A stretch of DNA of 32,031 nt from Aquirufa beregesia (GCF_011090385.1 NZ_SEWW01000012.1:1-32031); one strand, 5' to 3'; counted from the stretch's first letter, positions 1 through 8,003 are shown. Numbers and translations are program-made. The notes: generated by a model from the letters alone, not told the origin.

Positions 1-264
1 TTGTGAGTTAAGTTTTTTAGCCTTAACTCGCTTCCACTTTTTGATAACTTCGTTTGTCCAATTGTGCTTGTTTTCCAAATAAAAATCGTCACACAATTTC
101 AAAAACTCATCCCACTCCTTGTTGGTAAATTCAATACCATAGAAGTGTTTTAGCATGTCTCTATCCGCCATCAAACAGATATTGAACCTAAATTCAAAAC
201 GTAATTTCTGATACATTTCAAAACCTCCGTTTTTCTCGATACTAACTGATTTATTGGTAATCAT
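1..264 (-). CDS. Hypothetical protein, C-terminus beyond window
   Basis: An open frame runs on the minus strand from an ATG at 264-262 to the window edge, giving at least 88 residues. I do not recognise the family. The visible part is soluble and rich in Lys, aromatic and acidic residues, with no signal peptide or membrane segment. A second in-frame ATG at 216-214 is preceded at 6-nt spacing by a perfect GGAGGT, which is unusual for Bacteroidota and may mark the true start, shortening the visible part to 72 residues. It lies 80 bp downstream of the ParB-methyltransferase gene on the same strand and could be co-transcribed with it. The frame is convincing but the function is unknown. Confidence 0.55.
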   Translation of the reverse strand, partial: MITNKSVSIEKNGGFEMYQKLRFEFRFNICLMADRDMLKHFYGIEFTNKEWDEFLKLCDDFYLENKHNWTNEVIKKWKRVKAKKLNSQ

Positions 265-344
265 AATAAAAAAATGGTTAACCAGTCACCATAAGGTTTT
301 ATTTTTGAGAGGGTATCCTATACACCCACAGGTTGGTACTATTT

Positions 345-1856
345 TTAGGCAGCAATTGCCAATTCTTCTGAATTTTCACTCCCAAGAACCATATCCATTC
401 TCTTACGACAGAATTCCACGGATTCAATGTCAATATCTACCCCAATGGAATTACATCCGTTCTTTGCGAACACTTCAAGCCCCTGACCGGCACCGCAATG
501 TATATCGATACAGGTCATGCCGGGTAAAGTGTAACTCTGGGTTAAGATGTCATAAATTTCCATGGGACATGGAGCATCATGAGTAAAGTTGGGATCATAT
601 TTTTTGTATTCAGAGTTATTAAATACAGGTGTAGTAATGATATTTGAGATTACCGTTTCCTCATCTTGAACAAAAAATCTATTAGAACCATCTTTAGATT
701 TATGACTTTTCTTAACCATTTTTTTACCCTCTTTTGTCATTTTCATTTTGGGATTAAAAACCACATTTGCCCCTTTCATTTTACAGACAAATATTTTCTC
801 GTTTGCTGGTCTATAGAAGTTTTCAACAACCACAGGTGATGGATTTGATTTTACCCATTCACATACACCTAATAGTTCCAGTCCAGTATCAATTAGCATC
901 ATTTCATACTTAGCAAGAATACTTTTGTAACCACCAGAGAAAGACTCACCAATAACAATTACGATTACTCCATTTTCATCCATAATCTCAATGAGTGAAA
1001 GGATGAATTTTTTACAATTATTAAGATATTCTTCAAGGGTTGGCTCCTGTCCAAATTTCATTTCTCCTTGGTTTCTATAATCTTTCATTGTCCAATATGT
1101 CGGAGAAAACATGGCAAAATTTGGTCGGTATTTTTTCAGGTTTGAAAGGTTATCTGAACTTTGGTGAAAGACCTTGGACCAAACGGATTGATTTGATATT
1201 TCATTTTTTCTCCACTCTTTGAAGGCGTTTTTTTCTTGGATTTTCTCATCTTTTTTTATCAATCGATAAGCTTGATCTATGGAATACAAATTGGAATCAA
1301 TACCATCCATTAATCCTAGACTATTGTCTATTTGATTATGCCAATACACAGCCATCAATTTTCTCAGAGTAGATGATTTAATTGGTAAATCCAATAGAAT
1401 AGATGCTAATTCAAACCGATCCTTCCCAGCAAGTCCATAATTATCATCACTTTCCAAATTGTCCATTCCCAACCATTCTTCTTTCTTTTTACCCTGTGTG
1501 GACCCAATTGTCTGTAAAATGTGTTCAGCACAACTTGCCATCTCAATGTAGGATCTCTTAACCCGTTGATTGCTAATCATTCTCATTTTGATTATTTCCT
1601 CATCTGGTATATTAATTGGAATACATCTTATTGTTTTTAAACCGATGTTTTGGGCGGCTTTATATCTTGCACATCCATCGGTAATAAAGAATTTTCCATC
1701 TACTAGATTTCCAAATACAGGAGTTAATTGACCTACCATTTTCATGGTACGTTCCAGATTTTCTATATTCTTCTCCTTAAGCGTGTTTATGACTTTAGAA
1801 TGGATTTCGACATCCTTAATAGGTATGTCAATTTCTTGTGGATTTGATTTAAACAT
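345..1856 (-). CDS. ParB-domain / DNA methyltransferase fusion
   Basis: This 503-residue protein joins a ParB/Srx-like N-terminal domain (about residues 8-95, with the GCARYKAAQ segment near 61-69) to an S-adenosylmethionine-dependent DNA methyltransferase. The order of methylase motifs is the beta-class order. The catalytic motif IV is at 251-255 (SPTYW), the motif X-like HDAPCP is at 426-431, and the SAM-binding motif I (DIHCGAGQG) is at 451-459, followed by an acidic GVDID at 472-476. Families of this type methylate adenine N6 or cytosine N4, and the SPxYW form leans towards N4-cytosine or a related amino-methylase. The usual second proline of SPPYW is threonine here. No restriction enzyme gene is adjacent, so it looks like an orphan methylase of a phage or integrative element. 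The ParB-like part may guide DNA contact; that is inference. Confidence 0.85.
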   Translation of the reverse strand: MFKSNPQEIDIPIKDVEIHSKVINTLKEKNIENLERTMKMVGQLTPVFGNLVDGKFFITDGCARYKAAQNIGLKTIRCIPINIPDEEIIKMRMISNQRVKRSYIEMASCAEHILQTIGSTQGKKKEEWLGMDNLESDDNYGLAGKDRFELASILLDLPIKSSTLRKLMAVYWHNQIDNSLGLMDGIDSNLYSIDQAYRLIKKDEKIQEKNAFKEWRKNEISNQSVWSKVFHQSSDNLSNLKKYRPNFAMFSPTYWTMKDYRNQGEMKFGQEPTLEEYLNNCKKFILSLIEIMDENGVIVIVIGESFSGGYKSILAKYEMMLIDTGLELLGVCEWVKSNPSPVVVENFYRPANEKIFVCKMKGANVVFNPKMKMTKEGKKMVKKSHKSKDGSNRFFVQDEETVISNIITTPVFNNSEYKKYDPNFTHDAPCPMEIYDILTQSYTLPGMTCIDIHCGAGQGLEVFAKNGCNSIGVDIDIESVEFCRKRMDMVLGSENSEELAIAA

Positions 1857-1963
1857 AATAAAACAATTTAAAAGTTATACAAAATAAAAAATTGGATATA
1901 CATTGAGATCAAAAAAATAAGGCACCTTTTACCAATAAAAAAATTGGACATACTGCTGGTTTC

Positions 1964-1984
1964 TAAAAAAAGTCCCGAAGGACA
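1964..1984 (-). terminator. Intrinsic terminator with TTCG loop
   Basis: Read on the minus strand, the 4-bp stem GTCC/GGAC closes a TTCG tetraloop and runs straight into seven T residues. It starts 14 bp past the stop of the unknown gene at 1998-2537, which it probably terminates, separating it from the methyltransferase gene. Confidence 0.7.
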
Positions 1985-1997
1985 AATTCTTTGAGGA

Positions 1998-2537
1998 TTA
2001 TTCATTTTCATTCCTTTTAAGTACAGCAGAGGGTAAAGGTCTCGGATGCAATGGTAATCTACCTAATTCATAATTTTCGGTTAAGTGTTTTTTCATCATT
2101 AGAACGGCTTTGTTTTTTATTTCATCACTCGATGAAAGATTGGTCCTTTTTATATGTGGATAATCAGATACACGTCCAATATAGATTCTAATTTCTTTTT
2201 TACCACCTCCTACTAAGGGCCAAAACGTCTTTGCTGTTATATTCTCATGTTCAGGATTACGTGTATCCTTTAATACAGCAATATAGATGGACGGCTCTCT
2301 AATAATATCAAGTTGAAGATATTGTACCATTTTTTCCTCAATCTCAATAATCTCCTTTTTATACTTTTTTAAGGAATCTAAAATAGAAACCCTTTTCTCT
2401 TTCATTTCTTCTGTTTCAGGATAATAGAAAATATCAGTTCTAAAAGGTATACCTTTAAATTCTTTGTTATTGATTACATCGAATAAGTCGAACCAATCAT
2501 CATAACACAAAACCTTCGGAAACTTGCTGTATTTCAT
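1998..2537 (-). CDS. Unknown 179-residue protein
   Basis: I do not recognise this family. The protein has no signal peptide or membrane helix. Residues about 45-75 are highly charged (Lys/Glu) and likely form an amphipathic helix or short coiled coil, followed by a predicted alpha/beta part and a Pro-rich C-terminus (LPLHPRPLPS near 160-170). It lies between the methyltransferase and HTH genes on the same strand, with an intrinsic terminator just past its stop, so it is probably its own transcription unit or the end of one starting upstream. The codon pattern resembles its neighbours. A role in the mobile element is likely only from context. Confidence 0.7.
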   Translation of the reverse strand: MKYSKFPKVLCYDDWFDLFDVINNKEFKGIPFRTDIFYYPETEEMKEKRVSILDSLKKYKKEIIEIEEKMVQYLQLDIIREPSIYIAVLKDTRNPEHENITAKTFWPLVGGGKKEIRIYIGRVSDYPHIKRTNLSSSDEIKNKAVLMMKKHLTENYELGRLPLHPRPLPSAVLKRNENE

Positions 2538-2730
2538 ATGTATCCTTACTTAACAGAACAAAAGTAAAACAAATTTTTTGTTTGTCCAAATATTTTATTT
2601 GTATTTTTGAAAAAATAATTCATTTAGATAAATTTAATTCCTAAAAAGTGACCATAATTTGATAGATTCATTGGTTTCATCTATGTTTTTTGGTTAGAAT
2701 TTAAGTAGCACCTCACTCAAAGTTTTTTAT

Positions 2731-2753
2731 ACTTCCTGTAATTTACACGAAGT
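2731..2753 (+). repeat. 23-bp near-palindrome, copy 1
   Basis: Left arm ACTTCCTGTAA, one central base, right arm TTACACGAAGT; the arms are complementary except at one position. The same site recurs at 3832, 8122 and 13751, all in the same orientation and all intergenic. It may be a recombinase core or a protein-binding site. Confidence 0.85.
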
Positions 2754-2770
2754 GGAAATGGTATTCTTTT

Positions 2771-2801
2771 GGGGAGGGGGTGAGCGCAACTGGGGGTGGG
2801 G
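2771..2801 (+). other. G-quadruplex-type G tract
   Basis: Four G runs of 4, 5, 5 and 4 bases are separated by loops of 1, 11 and 1 base. This is a strong G-quadruplex pattern in otherwise A/T-rich DNA. It starts 17 bp past the first palindrome copy. Confidence 0.6.
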
Positions 2802-2861
2802 AAGTCCGAAGGACTTATACTAATGCGGTCGATACTCTCCCGTTCACCGTTGAGGAGTTAC

Positions 2862-3668
2862 TTATATTAGATTCTTTTGCCGGAGAAATTTATCCATGTT
2901 ATCTCTTACAAAGGTTAAGTCCTGACGGACTTCTATAAAATTTTCAAATCCATATTGCTGGTATAATTCATTATAGCTTTTGAATAAATCTCCATTGGTA
3001 ATAAAATCATAACCAAATTTGATTTCTAATCCAGCTAGGCTATCCATGAAATTTAAAAGAAACTGGCTAGCAATGTTATCAGGATGTATATCCATTAATT
3101 CTTTAATTCTTAGACAAGCAACTTGATACTGGTTACCAATAGTTTCATCTAAATTTTCATTTTCTGCCCCAGTATATTGTAGTTCTTCTTGTATTAATAA
3201 TTCTGTATTAGTGGTTGTAATAGTTGTGTCCAAATCTCGACACGAGGTGTCTTCAATCTCGTCACCTACCTGTAACGAATCCTGACACGGGTTGTCTTGT
3301 ATTACGACACCACCCTGTTCTTGAATAGCCTCAGAGGTGTCTTCAATTTGGACAGGTGTTTTAATCAAATCCCAAAAATTATCCACTGGTTTGGTAATCT
3401 TTCCAATACCTTGTTTTACTTTAATTGAAATAAATCCTTTGGTTTCAAGCTTCTTAATGATTCCATTTGTCCTCTGTCTTGTCTTATTTATAATCTTAGC
3501 AAAATGATTATCGCTGGCAATACATCCATTGTTGAGTTTATCAAGTGATGTAATTTCTGCAAGGATTATCTTTTCATCACTTGTAAGAGTTGGGTTGTAC
3601 AGAATACTGTTGGTGATGTTTAAATATGGTTCTTTCATTTTATTGTAATGTTCCCTCACCGAGATCAT
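2862..3668 (-). CDS. HTH_36-like replication/regulatory protein
   Basis: The 268-residue protein has an N-terminal winged-helix domain (about residues 14-90). It opens with the ITNSILYNPTLTSDEKIILAEI pattern typical of HTH_36-type proteins, and residues 52-82 form a likely recognition helix and wing. Residues about 95-175 are an acidic, Thr- and Gln-rich linker of low complexity. A helical C-terminal domain follows, which may be the functional counterpart of DnaD-like or replisome-organizer C-termini. Such proteins act in plasmid, phage or ICE replication start or its regulation. A second Met at residue 11 could be the true start. The gene lies between palindrome copies 1 and 2. The DNA-binding call is solid; the replication role is inferred. 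Confidence 0.7.
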   Translation of the reverse strand: MISVREHYNKMKEPYLNITNSILYNPTLTSDEKIILAEITSLDKLNNGCIASDNHFAKIINKTRQRTNGIIKKLETKGFISIKVKQGIGKITKPVDNFWDLIKTPVQIEDTSEAIQEQGGVVIQDNPCQDSLQVGDEIEDTSCRDLDTTITTTNTELLIQEELQYTGAENENLDETIGNQYQVACLRIKELMDIHPDNIASQFLLNFMDSLAGLEIKFGYDFITNGDLFKSYNELYQQYGFENFIEVRQDLTFVRDNMDKFLRQKNLI

Positions 3669-4105
3669 TGGTAAAGGACAATGAACTCAAATGAGGAAGG
3701 TTAAAGTTGATTTTGGTTTTTGATGAAGATTAAATCCTTTACATTTCAATCTGTGATTATTAAAAATATATCGAAAATGGGTCAGAACGAGAAATTTCCA
3801 ATGCTAAGGAATTGCTAAGAAATCAAAAGTCACTTCCTGTAATTTACAGGAGGTTTTTGCCGTAAGACAGAAGTACATGATTTCAAATCATTTTTTAAAA
3901 AACGATGTACCGGATATCCACCCAACAATACCCGGAACCCAAAAACATGGATGAGACCCAGTTAATGATTTGTCGTAAAACTTGAGGTGGGATATTGACC
4001 TGTTCGTGAAGTGGAACTGTATCATTTTAAAAGTGTCTCAAAAAAACCTTGAAAAGGATGCCGCACCGGTCAAAAAACCGCTATAACTTTGGCTAAAAGC
4101 ATAAA
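3669..4105. other. Intergenic region upstream of recombinase
   Basis: This 437-bp gap separates divergent genes (HTH protein leftward, recombinase rightward) and should hold both promoters. It carries palindrome copy 2 at 3832-3854 and several CCGG-containing stretches between 3905 and 4080. I see no credible small gene and no clear promoter box. Confidence 0.5.
3832..3854 (+). repeat. 23-bp near-palindrome, copy 2
   Basis: Left arm ACTTCCTGTAA, central T, right arm TTACAGGAGGT, with one mismatch between arms. It lies about 250 bp upstream of the serine recombinase start, making it a candidate site for that enzyme. Confidence 0.85.
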
Positions 4106-4759
4106 ATGAAACAAAAAACCAAAGTTGTAGTATTCTCAAGGGTCTCGACGATTATACAAGATAATTTTCGCCAGACAGAAGAATTGAAGGAATACGCAGA
4201 AAGAATGAACTATCAAGTCCTACATGTATTTGCGGAAACTATTTCCGGCACGAAAAAGACTTCTGATAGACCGGTATTACAATCCATGTTAACCTACATT
4301 CAAAACAATCCCGTTCAGAAAATTCTCATTTGGGAACTCAGCCGAATAGGTAGAAATTCACTTGAGGTGTTACAGATATTAAATCTATGTAATTCACTCA
4401 AGGTCTCCATATTCATTAAGAATTTCAACATCGAGACTTTGGATGATAAAGGGAACATTAATCCAATGACCCAGTTCATGTTGGAAATCATAAATACCCT
4501 AAACCAGCTTGAGAGAAATAACATCGTTCAAAGATTACGTTCCGGTTTTGAGCAGTACCGTAAATCTAATCCAATCGGGAGAAAGGTAGGTTCAGTTCAA
4601 AGTGAAGAAGAATTACTCGGTAAGTACCCACAGGTCTTAAAGTACCTAAAAAAAGGATTGTCAATTCGTCAAATCTCTGGTTTGACCAATAATACATCCA
4701 CCAATACTATTTTGAAAGTTAAGAAGACAGCTGTGAAATTGGGTGTCCTCAAAGTATAA
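4106..4759 (+). CDS. Serine recombinase, resolvase/invertase family
   Basis: The 217-residue protein has the N-terminal catalytic domain of small serine recombinases. The nucleophile is the Ser of FSRVST (Ser14), followed by the LSRIGRNS motif with Arg80 and Arg83, which match the catalytic arginines of gamma-delta resolvase and Hin. A long helix around 125-150 matches the dimerisation E-helix. The C-terminal part (about 170-217) carries a short helix-turn-helix (GLSIRQISGLT...NTILKVKK), so length and layout are those of a resolvase or invertase rather than a large phage integrase. Enzymes of this class recombine short sites with inverted-repeat arms. Four such palindromes occur around it, the nearest about 250 bp upstream. 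The family is certain; the substrate is inferred. Confidence 0.92.
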   Translation: MKQKTKVVVFSRVSTIIQDNFRQTEELKEYAERMNYQVLHVFAETISGTKKTSDRPVLQSMLTYIQNNPVQKILIWELSRIGRNSLEVLQILNLCNSLKVSIFIKNFNIETLDDKGNINPMTQFMLEIINTLNQLERNNIVQRLRSGFEQYRKSNPIGRKVGSVQSEEELLGKYPQVLKYLKKGLSIRQISGLTNNTSTNTILKVKKTAVKLGVLKV

Positions 4760-4807
4760 ATCAAATGAAATAAGAATTTAGATCCTGCCGATCACCAAGA
4801 AAATAAT

Positions 4808-4841
4808 ACCGGGAAAACAATCCAATATGAAGATTCCCGGT
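4808..4841. repeat. Inverted repeat after recombinase gene
   Basis: Perfect 8-bp arms ACCGGGAA and TTCCCGGT are separated by 18 bp, starting about 50 bp past the recombinase stop. There is no T tail, so it is not a standard terminator. It could be a recombinase-related site or an mRNA 3' hairpin. Confidence 0.5.
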
Positions 4842-4971
4842 AATATAAGTTTTGGATCAGGGTCCTCAGGTGAAGAAAAAATCCTCCAAAAATTCTCAGT
4901 TGGACATATTGAAAGGAATCCCGGTAATATTTGACTTGCCGGCAGGTCGTCTGAAGATGATCCCCGAACAG

Positions 4972-5022
4972 GTGGTGGGTGGAGGGAGGAGGTGCCGGGA
5001 AGAGGTGCCGGAGAAGGTGCCG
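4972..5022 (+). repeat. G-rich tract with three GGTGCCG repeats
   Basis: The plus strand is strikingly purine-rich and carries GGTGCCG three times, spaced 13 and 12 bp apart, after a run of GGTGG/GGAGG units. The composition is unlike the surrounding A/T-rich DNA. Function is unknown. Confidence 0.5.
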
Positions 5023-5185
5023 TATCTGACCTTAAATTAGGAGAAAATACTCAATTCTAATACTAGTCTCGATTTCTCGATTGAAAAATCTGGCAGATTT
5101 TATTGGAAAGTTGGAAATCTGTTCCCACAAAAACCTAATGATTCAAATGAAATGTGAAAATTAATTTAAAAACTATGATAAAAAA

Positions 5186-5668
5186 TTACTTACAGAATTT
5201 CTGAATAGCAAGATATGATTTCTCATCGCCCAATTCACCAGCTCTACTTAACCATAAACAACCCTCATTTTTATTTTTTAATTTAATATTTACAATACCC
5301 CTTGTAAAATAAATATTTCCAAGGTGGAGATTAAAATTTGCAATGGACTTGCCTTTACTCGATTTATCCAAATTCAATAAATCTTCTGCAGTAATTAAAT
5401 CAATTAGAGCACCTCTGTTATCATCCAACATTGTTTTTGATGATCCCCTTAGAAAATAAGTCCAAAAATTTTTATTGTTTATTTCTATCGATTTATTAAA
5501 CATTTGAATTGCTTCAAAAAATCTTTTGTTTTGCAACAAAGCATCCCCTTTGGCAACATACGAATTTTCTTCTCCCAAATATTCTCTATCCCAAGCATCT
5601 GTAGTTTGAGAAAATGCATTTGTAGAAATCAGAATGATGAAATAAAAAAATAAATTTTTCATATACAT
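5186..5668 (-). CDS. Exported TPR-repeat protein
   Basis: The 160-residue product begins with a signal peptide (hydrophobic FFYFIILI, cleavage likely after the Ala-Phe-Ser near residue 20). Tetratricopeptide-like helical hairpins follow. One is clear at about 38-70 (NSYVAKGDALLQNKRFFEAIQMFNKSIEINNKN), and a second pair reaches about 140. It ends with a Sel1-like LWLSRAGELGDEKSYLAIQK segment. Such proteins act as periplasmic or surface scaffolds. Translation may start at the Met two codons in (5662), which gives a more usual N-terminus. No operon partner is evident: the gene is convergent with the recombinase and divergent from the exported proteins that follow. Confidence 0.8.
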   Translation of the reverse strand: MYMKNLFFYFIILISTNAFSQTTDAWDREYLGEENSYVAKGDALLQNKRFFEAIQMFNKSIEINNKNFWTYFLRGSSKTMLDDNRGALIDLITAEDLLNLDKSSKGKSIANFNLHLGNIYFTRGIVNIKLKNKNEGCLWLSRAGELGDEKSYLAIQKFCK

Positions 5669-5868
5669 TATTTATTTTAAATTTTTCTTCTAATAAATTA
5701 TAAAATTCAAATAAGGATTTACAATTTCTTTCATGATATGGATATAACGAATACTTTAATAAATACAATTCGAATTTTTATTTCCCAATGACCATTAAAT
5801 AAAATTTCATTTAAAATATAGTTTAATGGGTCGATTTATTCTATTTTGTATAATGTAAATAACTAAAT

Positions 5869-6111
5869 ATGAAAACCATACTTAAATTTACGTTTTTTTT
5901 ATTCCTTATTTCATATTCACAGGAATCATTTGGTAAAGAGAAATTTAGACTGGTTGAAGATTATGTTTTTCTATGTAACGGACCAAATTCAAAAGTTTAC
6001 CATCGATCAGAAAATTGCAAAGGTCTAAATAGATGTTCCACACAAATCGCTAAAGTACTTGTATCGGTTGCTCAGAATAAAGGGAGAAGGGCATGTAAGA
6101 TTGAGTATTAA
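5869..6111 (+). CDS. Small exported Cys/His protein
   Basis: The 80-residue protein has an N-terminal signal peptide (about residues 1-22). The mature part follows a pattern shared by many short Bacteroidota proteins: a CNGPNSKVYHRSENC-like stretch, a second Cys in GLNRCST, a short helix and a final RRACK. The spaced Cys and His residues suggest a disulfide or metal-binding fold resembling Ada-type zinc sites, but function is unknown. It begins a run of plus-strand exported proteins with short gaps (40 bp to the next gene). Confidence 0.75.
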   Translation: MKTILKFTFFLFLISYSQESFGKEKFRLVEDYVFLCNGPNSKVYHRSENCKGLNRCSTQIAKVLVSVAQNKGRRACKIEY

Positions 6112-6151
6112 AATATTTCTCTATATCATTTAACCTCAACCTAAAATTAAC

Positions 6152-6484
6152 ATGAAAAAAATCATTTTATCTGCACTAATTGGCTTAATTAGCCACTTAT
6201 CGTTTTCTCAAAGTTCAACTTATGTAAATCCTTACATTAAACGAGACGGTTCAACAGTTCAAGGTTATTATAAAACTTCACCGAATAATACTAATTTGGA
6301 TAATTATTCCACTCAAGGAAATTACAATCCCTATAACCAACAGCAGGGTTATAAAGCCAAAGATTATTCATATGAAGCTCAAAATTATGGAGCTGGGCAA
6401 ACAATAGAAACTGGACCAAGGGGAGGACAATATTATTATAATAGCAATGGAAATAAGACCTATGTACCAAAGCAACCCAAATAA
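6152..6484 (+). CDS. Exported Tyr/Asn-rich protein with GPRGG motif
   Basis: The 110-residue product has a signal peptide (about 1-19, ending in SFSQ) and a low-complexity Tyr/Asn/Gln/Ser-rich middle (about 40-80). The C-terminal TGPRGGQYYYNSNGNKTYVPK segment (near 87-108) matches the PBCV-type basic adaptor pattern. That short motif is often found on surface or exported proteins in this phylum and on mobile elements. It partly overlaps the next gene's reading frame, so the two are probably translationally coupled. The molecular role is unknown. Confidence 0.8.
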   Translation: MKKIILSALIGLISHLSFSQSSTYVNPYIKRDGSTVQGYYKTSPNNTNLDNYSTQGNYNPYNQQQGYKAKDYSYEAQNYGAGQTIETGPRGGQYYYNSNGNKTYVPKQPK

Positions 6485-6914
6485 GTTTTGGGGGACCTTT
6501 TTGATTTTATTACTATTTACGAGTTGTGAAAGTAAATATGATTTAAGGGAAGAGAAGTTGAGTGAATTGATAGGTATTCGAAATAAATACACTAATTCAA
6601 TCGATAGTATAAAAAGTATTTTGAATGAAATAGCAAATGCAGATACAGTAGCAGTTGATACAGCTGCAGTTGATATAGCTGTAGTTGATACAGCTTCAAT
6701 TGGTTATGGAATTAGTAGTGAGGAATTAAAAAAAGGAAGAAAATCAGGTGTCATCCACGATATCACCAATGAAATTGTGGACATTATGATCAATGAATAT
6801 GATGCAGACCAAAGAAGAATTTTATTAAAATCAAGTCTTCAAAGTTATAAATTAAAATTAAAGTTTGTGAAGGCAAGTATTGATAGTATTAAAGAGATGG
6901 ATGAGTTGAATTAA
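6462..6914 (+). CDS. Short lipoprotein with tandem Val-Asp repeat
   Basis: I start the gene at 6462, giving 150 residues, because that Met puts a good lipobox (LLLFTSC) about 20 residues in. The Met at 6447 would lengthen the N-terminus without need. The gene overlaps the previous one by 23 bp. After the lipidated Cys comes a charged helix, an AVDTA-type repeat encoded by three 15-bp units, and a second long helical region (about 90-150). Helical, Lys/Asp/Glu-rich lipoproteins of this kind are common in the periplasm, but no family was recognised. Confidence 0.72.
   Translation: MYQSNPNKFWGTFLILLLFTSCESKYDLREEKLSELIGIRNKYTNSIDSIKSILNEIANADTVAVDTAAVDIAVVDTASIGYGISSEELKKGRKSGVIHDITNEIVDIMINEYDADQRRILLKSSLQSYKLKLKFVKASIDSIKEMDELN
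6651..6695 (+). repeat. Three 15-bp tandem repeats inside lipoprotein gene
   Basis: Units GCAGTTGATACAGCT, GCAGTTGATATAGCT and GTAGTTGATACAGCT follow head to tail, and a degenerate unit precedes them. The unit length is a multiple of three, so copy-number change would keep the frame. Confidence 0.85.
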
Positions 6915-6940
6915 ATGAATATTTTCTTTGATTTTTCAAT

Positions 6941-7753
6941 ATGATGAATAATACTAATTGGTTTTCATTCATTCTTATATTGGTCTTTAGCGGATTAAGT
7001 ATAGGTTTCATTTCATCTTGCCAAAAATCAAACGTAGAACCCTCACCTGTTGTTGAAAACCCTTTGGATGTATCTACTAAAAATGGAATGAACGCCTTTT
7101 ATTCTTTTGATGGTAATTGGCAAGATGTGTCAGGAAACCAGCATCATTCACTATCCCAAGCAGGAAATTTAGTGGTAGATAGAAATGGTAAAGCCAACAG
7201 TGCTTTAAGTTTTGATGAATCCGACAAAACACCAGCAATATTTCCCGGCAGTTTGATGAAAAAAGGGGCTACTTATTGTTTTTGGGTCTACAAATCAGAT
7301 CCTTTGAAACAATTTTGTATTTGGAATAATACTTACACTAGACCTGAAAAAACCGCTGGAGTTACCAAAGATGCCACGTATGGTATCAAGATATATACTT
7401 TAGGAATTGATAATAATTACACGATTGAATATAAAGTAGGATTTAGTCCGGGTATTTTCATTAAAATCCCTTACACTCCCAATCAATGGGATTTCTTTGT
7501 CGTATCCGTCATAGAAGGAACCATTTCTTATCCCTTCCCTACCTTTAAAGTATATCGTAATGGGATGTTGATTTACAAACAGGATGTAGATCCTACAGCC
7601 ATCAATGCCCCAGAGGTATCAGAAACACTAAAATTAGGAGGTGATCCTCAATTCAATAGCACCAAAGGTGTCGAAGGTAAGATAGATGATATTGGTATCT
7701 GGTCTAGATTACTGACCGATGATGAGATTGTGAGATTGTATTTTAAAAAATAA
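6941..7753 (+). CDS. LamG/concanavalin-like lipoprotein
   Basis: The 270-residue protein is a lipoprotein: its long hydrophobic N-terminus ends in GFISSC with the lipid Cys at 27. The rest matches the laminin-G-like jelly-roll fold. It has MNAFYSFDGNWQDVSGN near 50-66, ALSFD near 90, TYCFWVYKSD near 110, NQWDFFVVSV near 182, a YRNGMLIY strand near 205 and the closing GKIDDIGIWSRLLTDDEIVRLY near 245-268, which is a hallmark end of bacterial LamG domains. Such proteins sit on the outer membrane and bind glycans or proteins. It is the last gene of the exported-protein run. Confidence 0.85.
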   Translation: MMNNTNWFSFILILVFSGLSIGFISSCQKSNVEPSPVVENPLDVSTKNGMNAFYSFDGNWQDVSGNQHHSLSQAGNLVVDRNGKANSALSFDESDKTPAIFPGSLMKKGATYCFWVYKSDPLKQFCIWNNTYTRPEKTAGVTKDATYGIKIYTLGIDNNYTIEYKVGFSPGIFIKIPYTPNQWDFFVVSVIEGTISYPFPTFKVYRNGMLIYKQDVDPTAINAPEVSETLKLGGDPQFNSTKGVEGKIDDIGIWSRLLTDDEIVRLYFKK

Positions 7754-7972
7754 AAGTTAGTCTATTTCAATTTTCATTCAGATTTACACATGTTTTTTGA
7801 TTTTTCTTAATTGTATGAATCACTGGATATAATAGAGCCATGTAATTTAATCTATGAATCAAGAATCAAAATTAAGGGTCTAAGAACTAAGTTATTGGTT
7901 TAAAATCACATTGGTATAAAAACTAGTACAATTCAAATACTAAAATGTGGAATTAGTACATTACTATTTCAT

Positions 7973-8003
7973 CATATGTGTCCAAGTTAATAAGGGGTTT
8001 GTA
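7973..8003 (+). repeat. Direct repeat ending in GTTTGTA, copy 1
   Basis: CATATGTGTCCAAG followed by an A/T stretch and GGGGTTTGTA. The same order occurs at 8477-8506. The terminal GTTTGTA equals the right box of the attC-like element at 13341-13472, so this may be an attI-like or old junction site. Confidence 0.65.

Larger units (their letters stand above)
2538..2861. other. Intergenic region with palindrome and G-tract
   Basis: This 324-bp gap holds no convincing gene. It contains the first 23-bp near-palindrome (2731-2753), a G-quadruplex-type tract (2771-2801) and a perfect hairpin AAGTCC-GAA-GGACTT at about 2804-2818 without a T tail on either strand. The gap sits between a replication-like HTH gene and the rest of the minus-strand block, so it is a reasonable place for an origin or recombination site, but no iterons were seen. 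Confidence 0.5.
4760..5185. other. Intergenic region with inverted repeat and G-rich tract
   Basis: The 426-bp gap follows the recombinase. It contains an inverted repeat at 4808-4841, a second CCCGGTAATAT copy near 4919-4930, and a G-rich block at 4972-5022. Short open frames here (such as 4852-5040) have low-complexity, unlikely translations and are not called as genes. Confidence 0.45.

Noticed and set aside
254-586. 110-residue plus-strand frame
   Set aside because: It lies opposite the methyltransferase C-terminus and is composed of unlikely residue patterns.
2804-2818. Hairpin AAGTCC-GAA-GGACTT as a terminator
   Set aside because: No T run follows on either strand.
4106-4759. Taking the serine recombinase as the integrase of the cassette array
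   Set aside because: Integron cassettes are moved by tyrosine recombinases (IntI). This protein has the serine-recombinase active site, and no IntI is in the window.
4852-5040. 62-residue open frame
   Set aside because: The translation is low-complexity and driven by the G-rich tract, with no recognisable start context.
5586-5768. 60-residue minus frame near the TPR gene start
   Set aside because: It overlaps the signal-peptide coding part of the TPR gene in another frame and has no family features.
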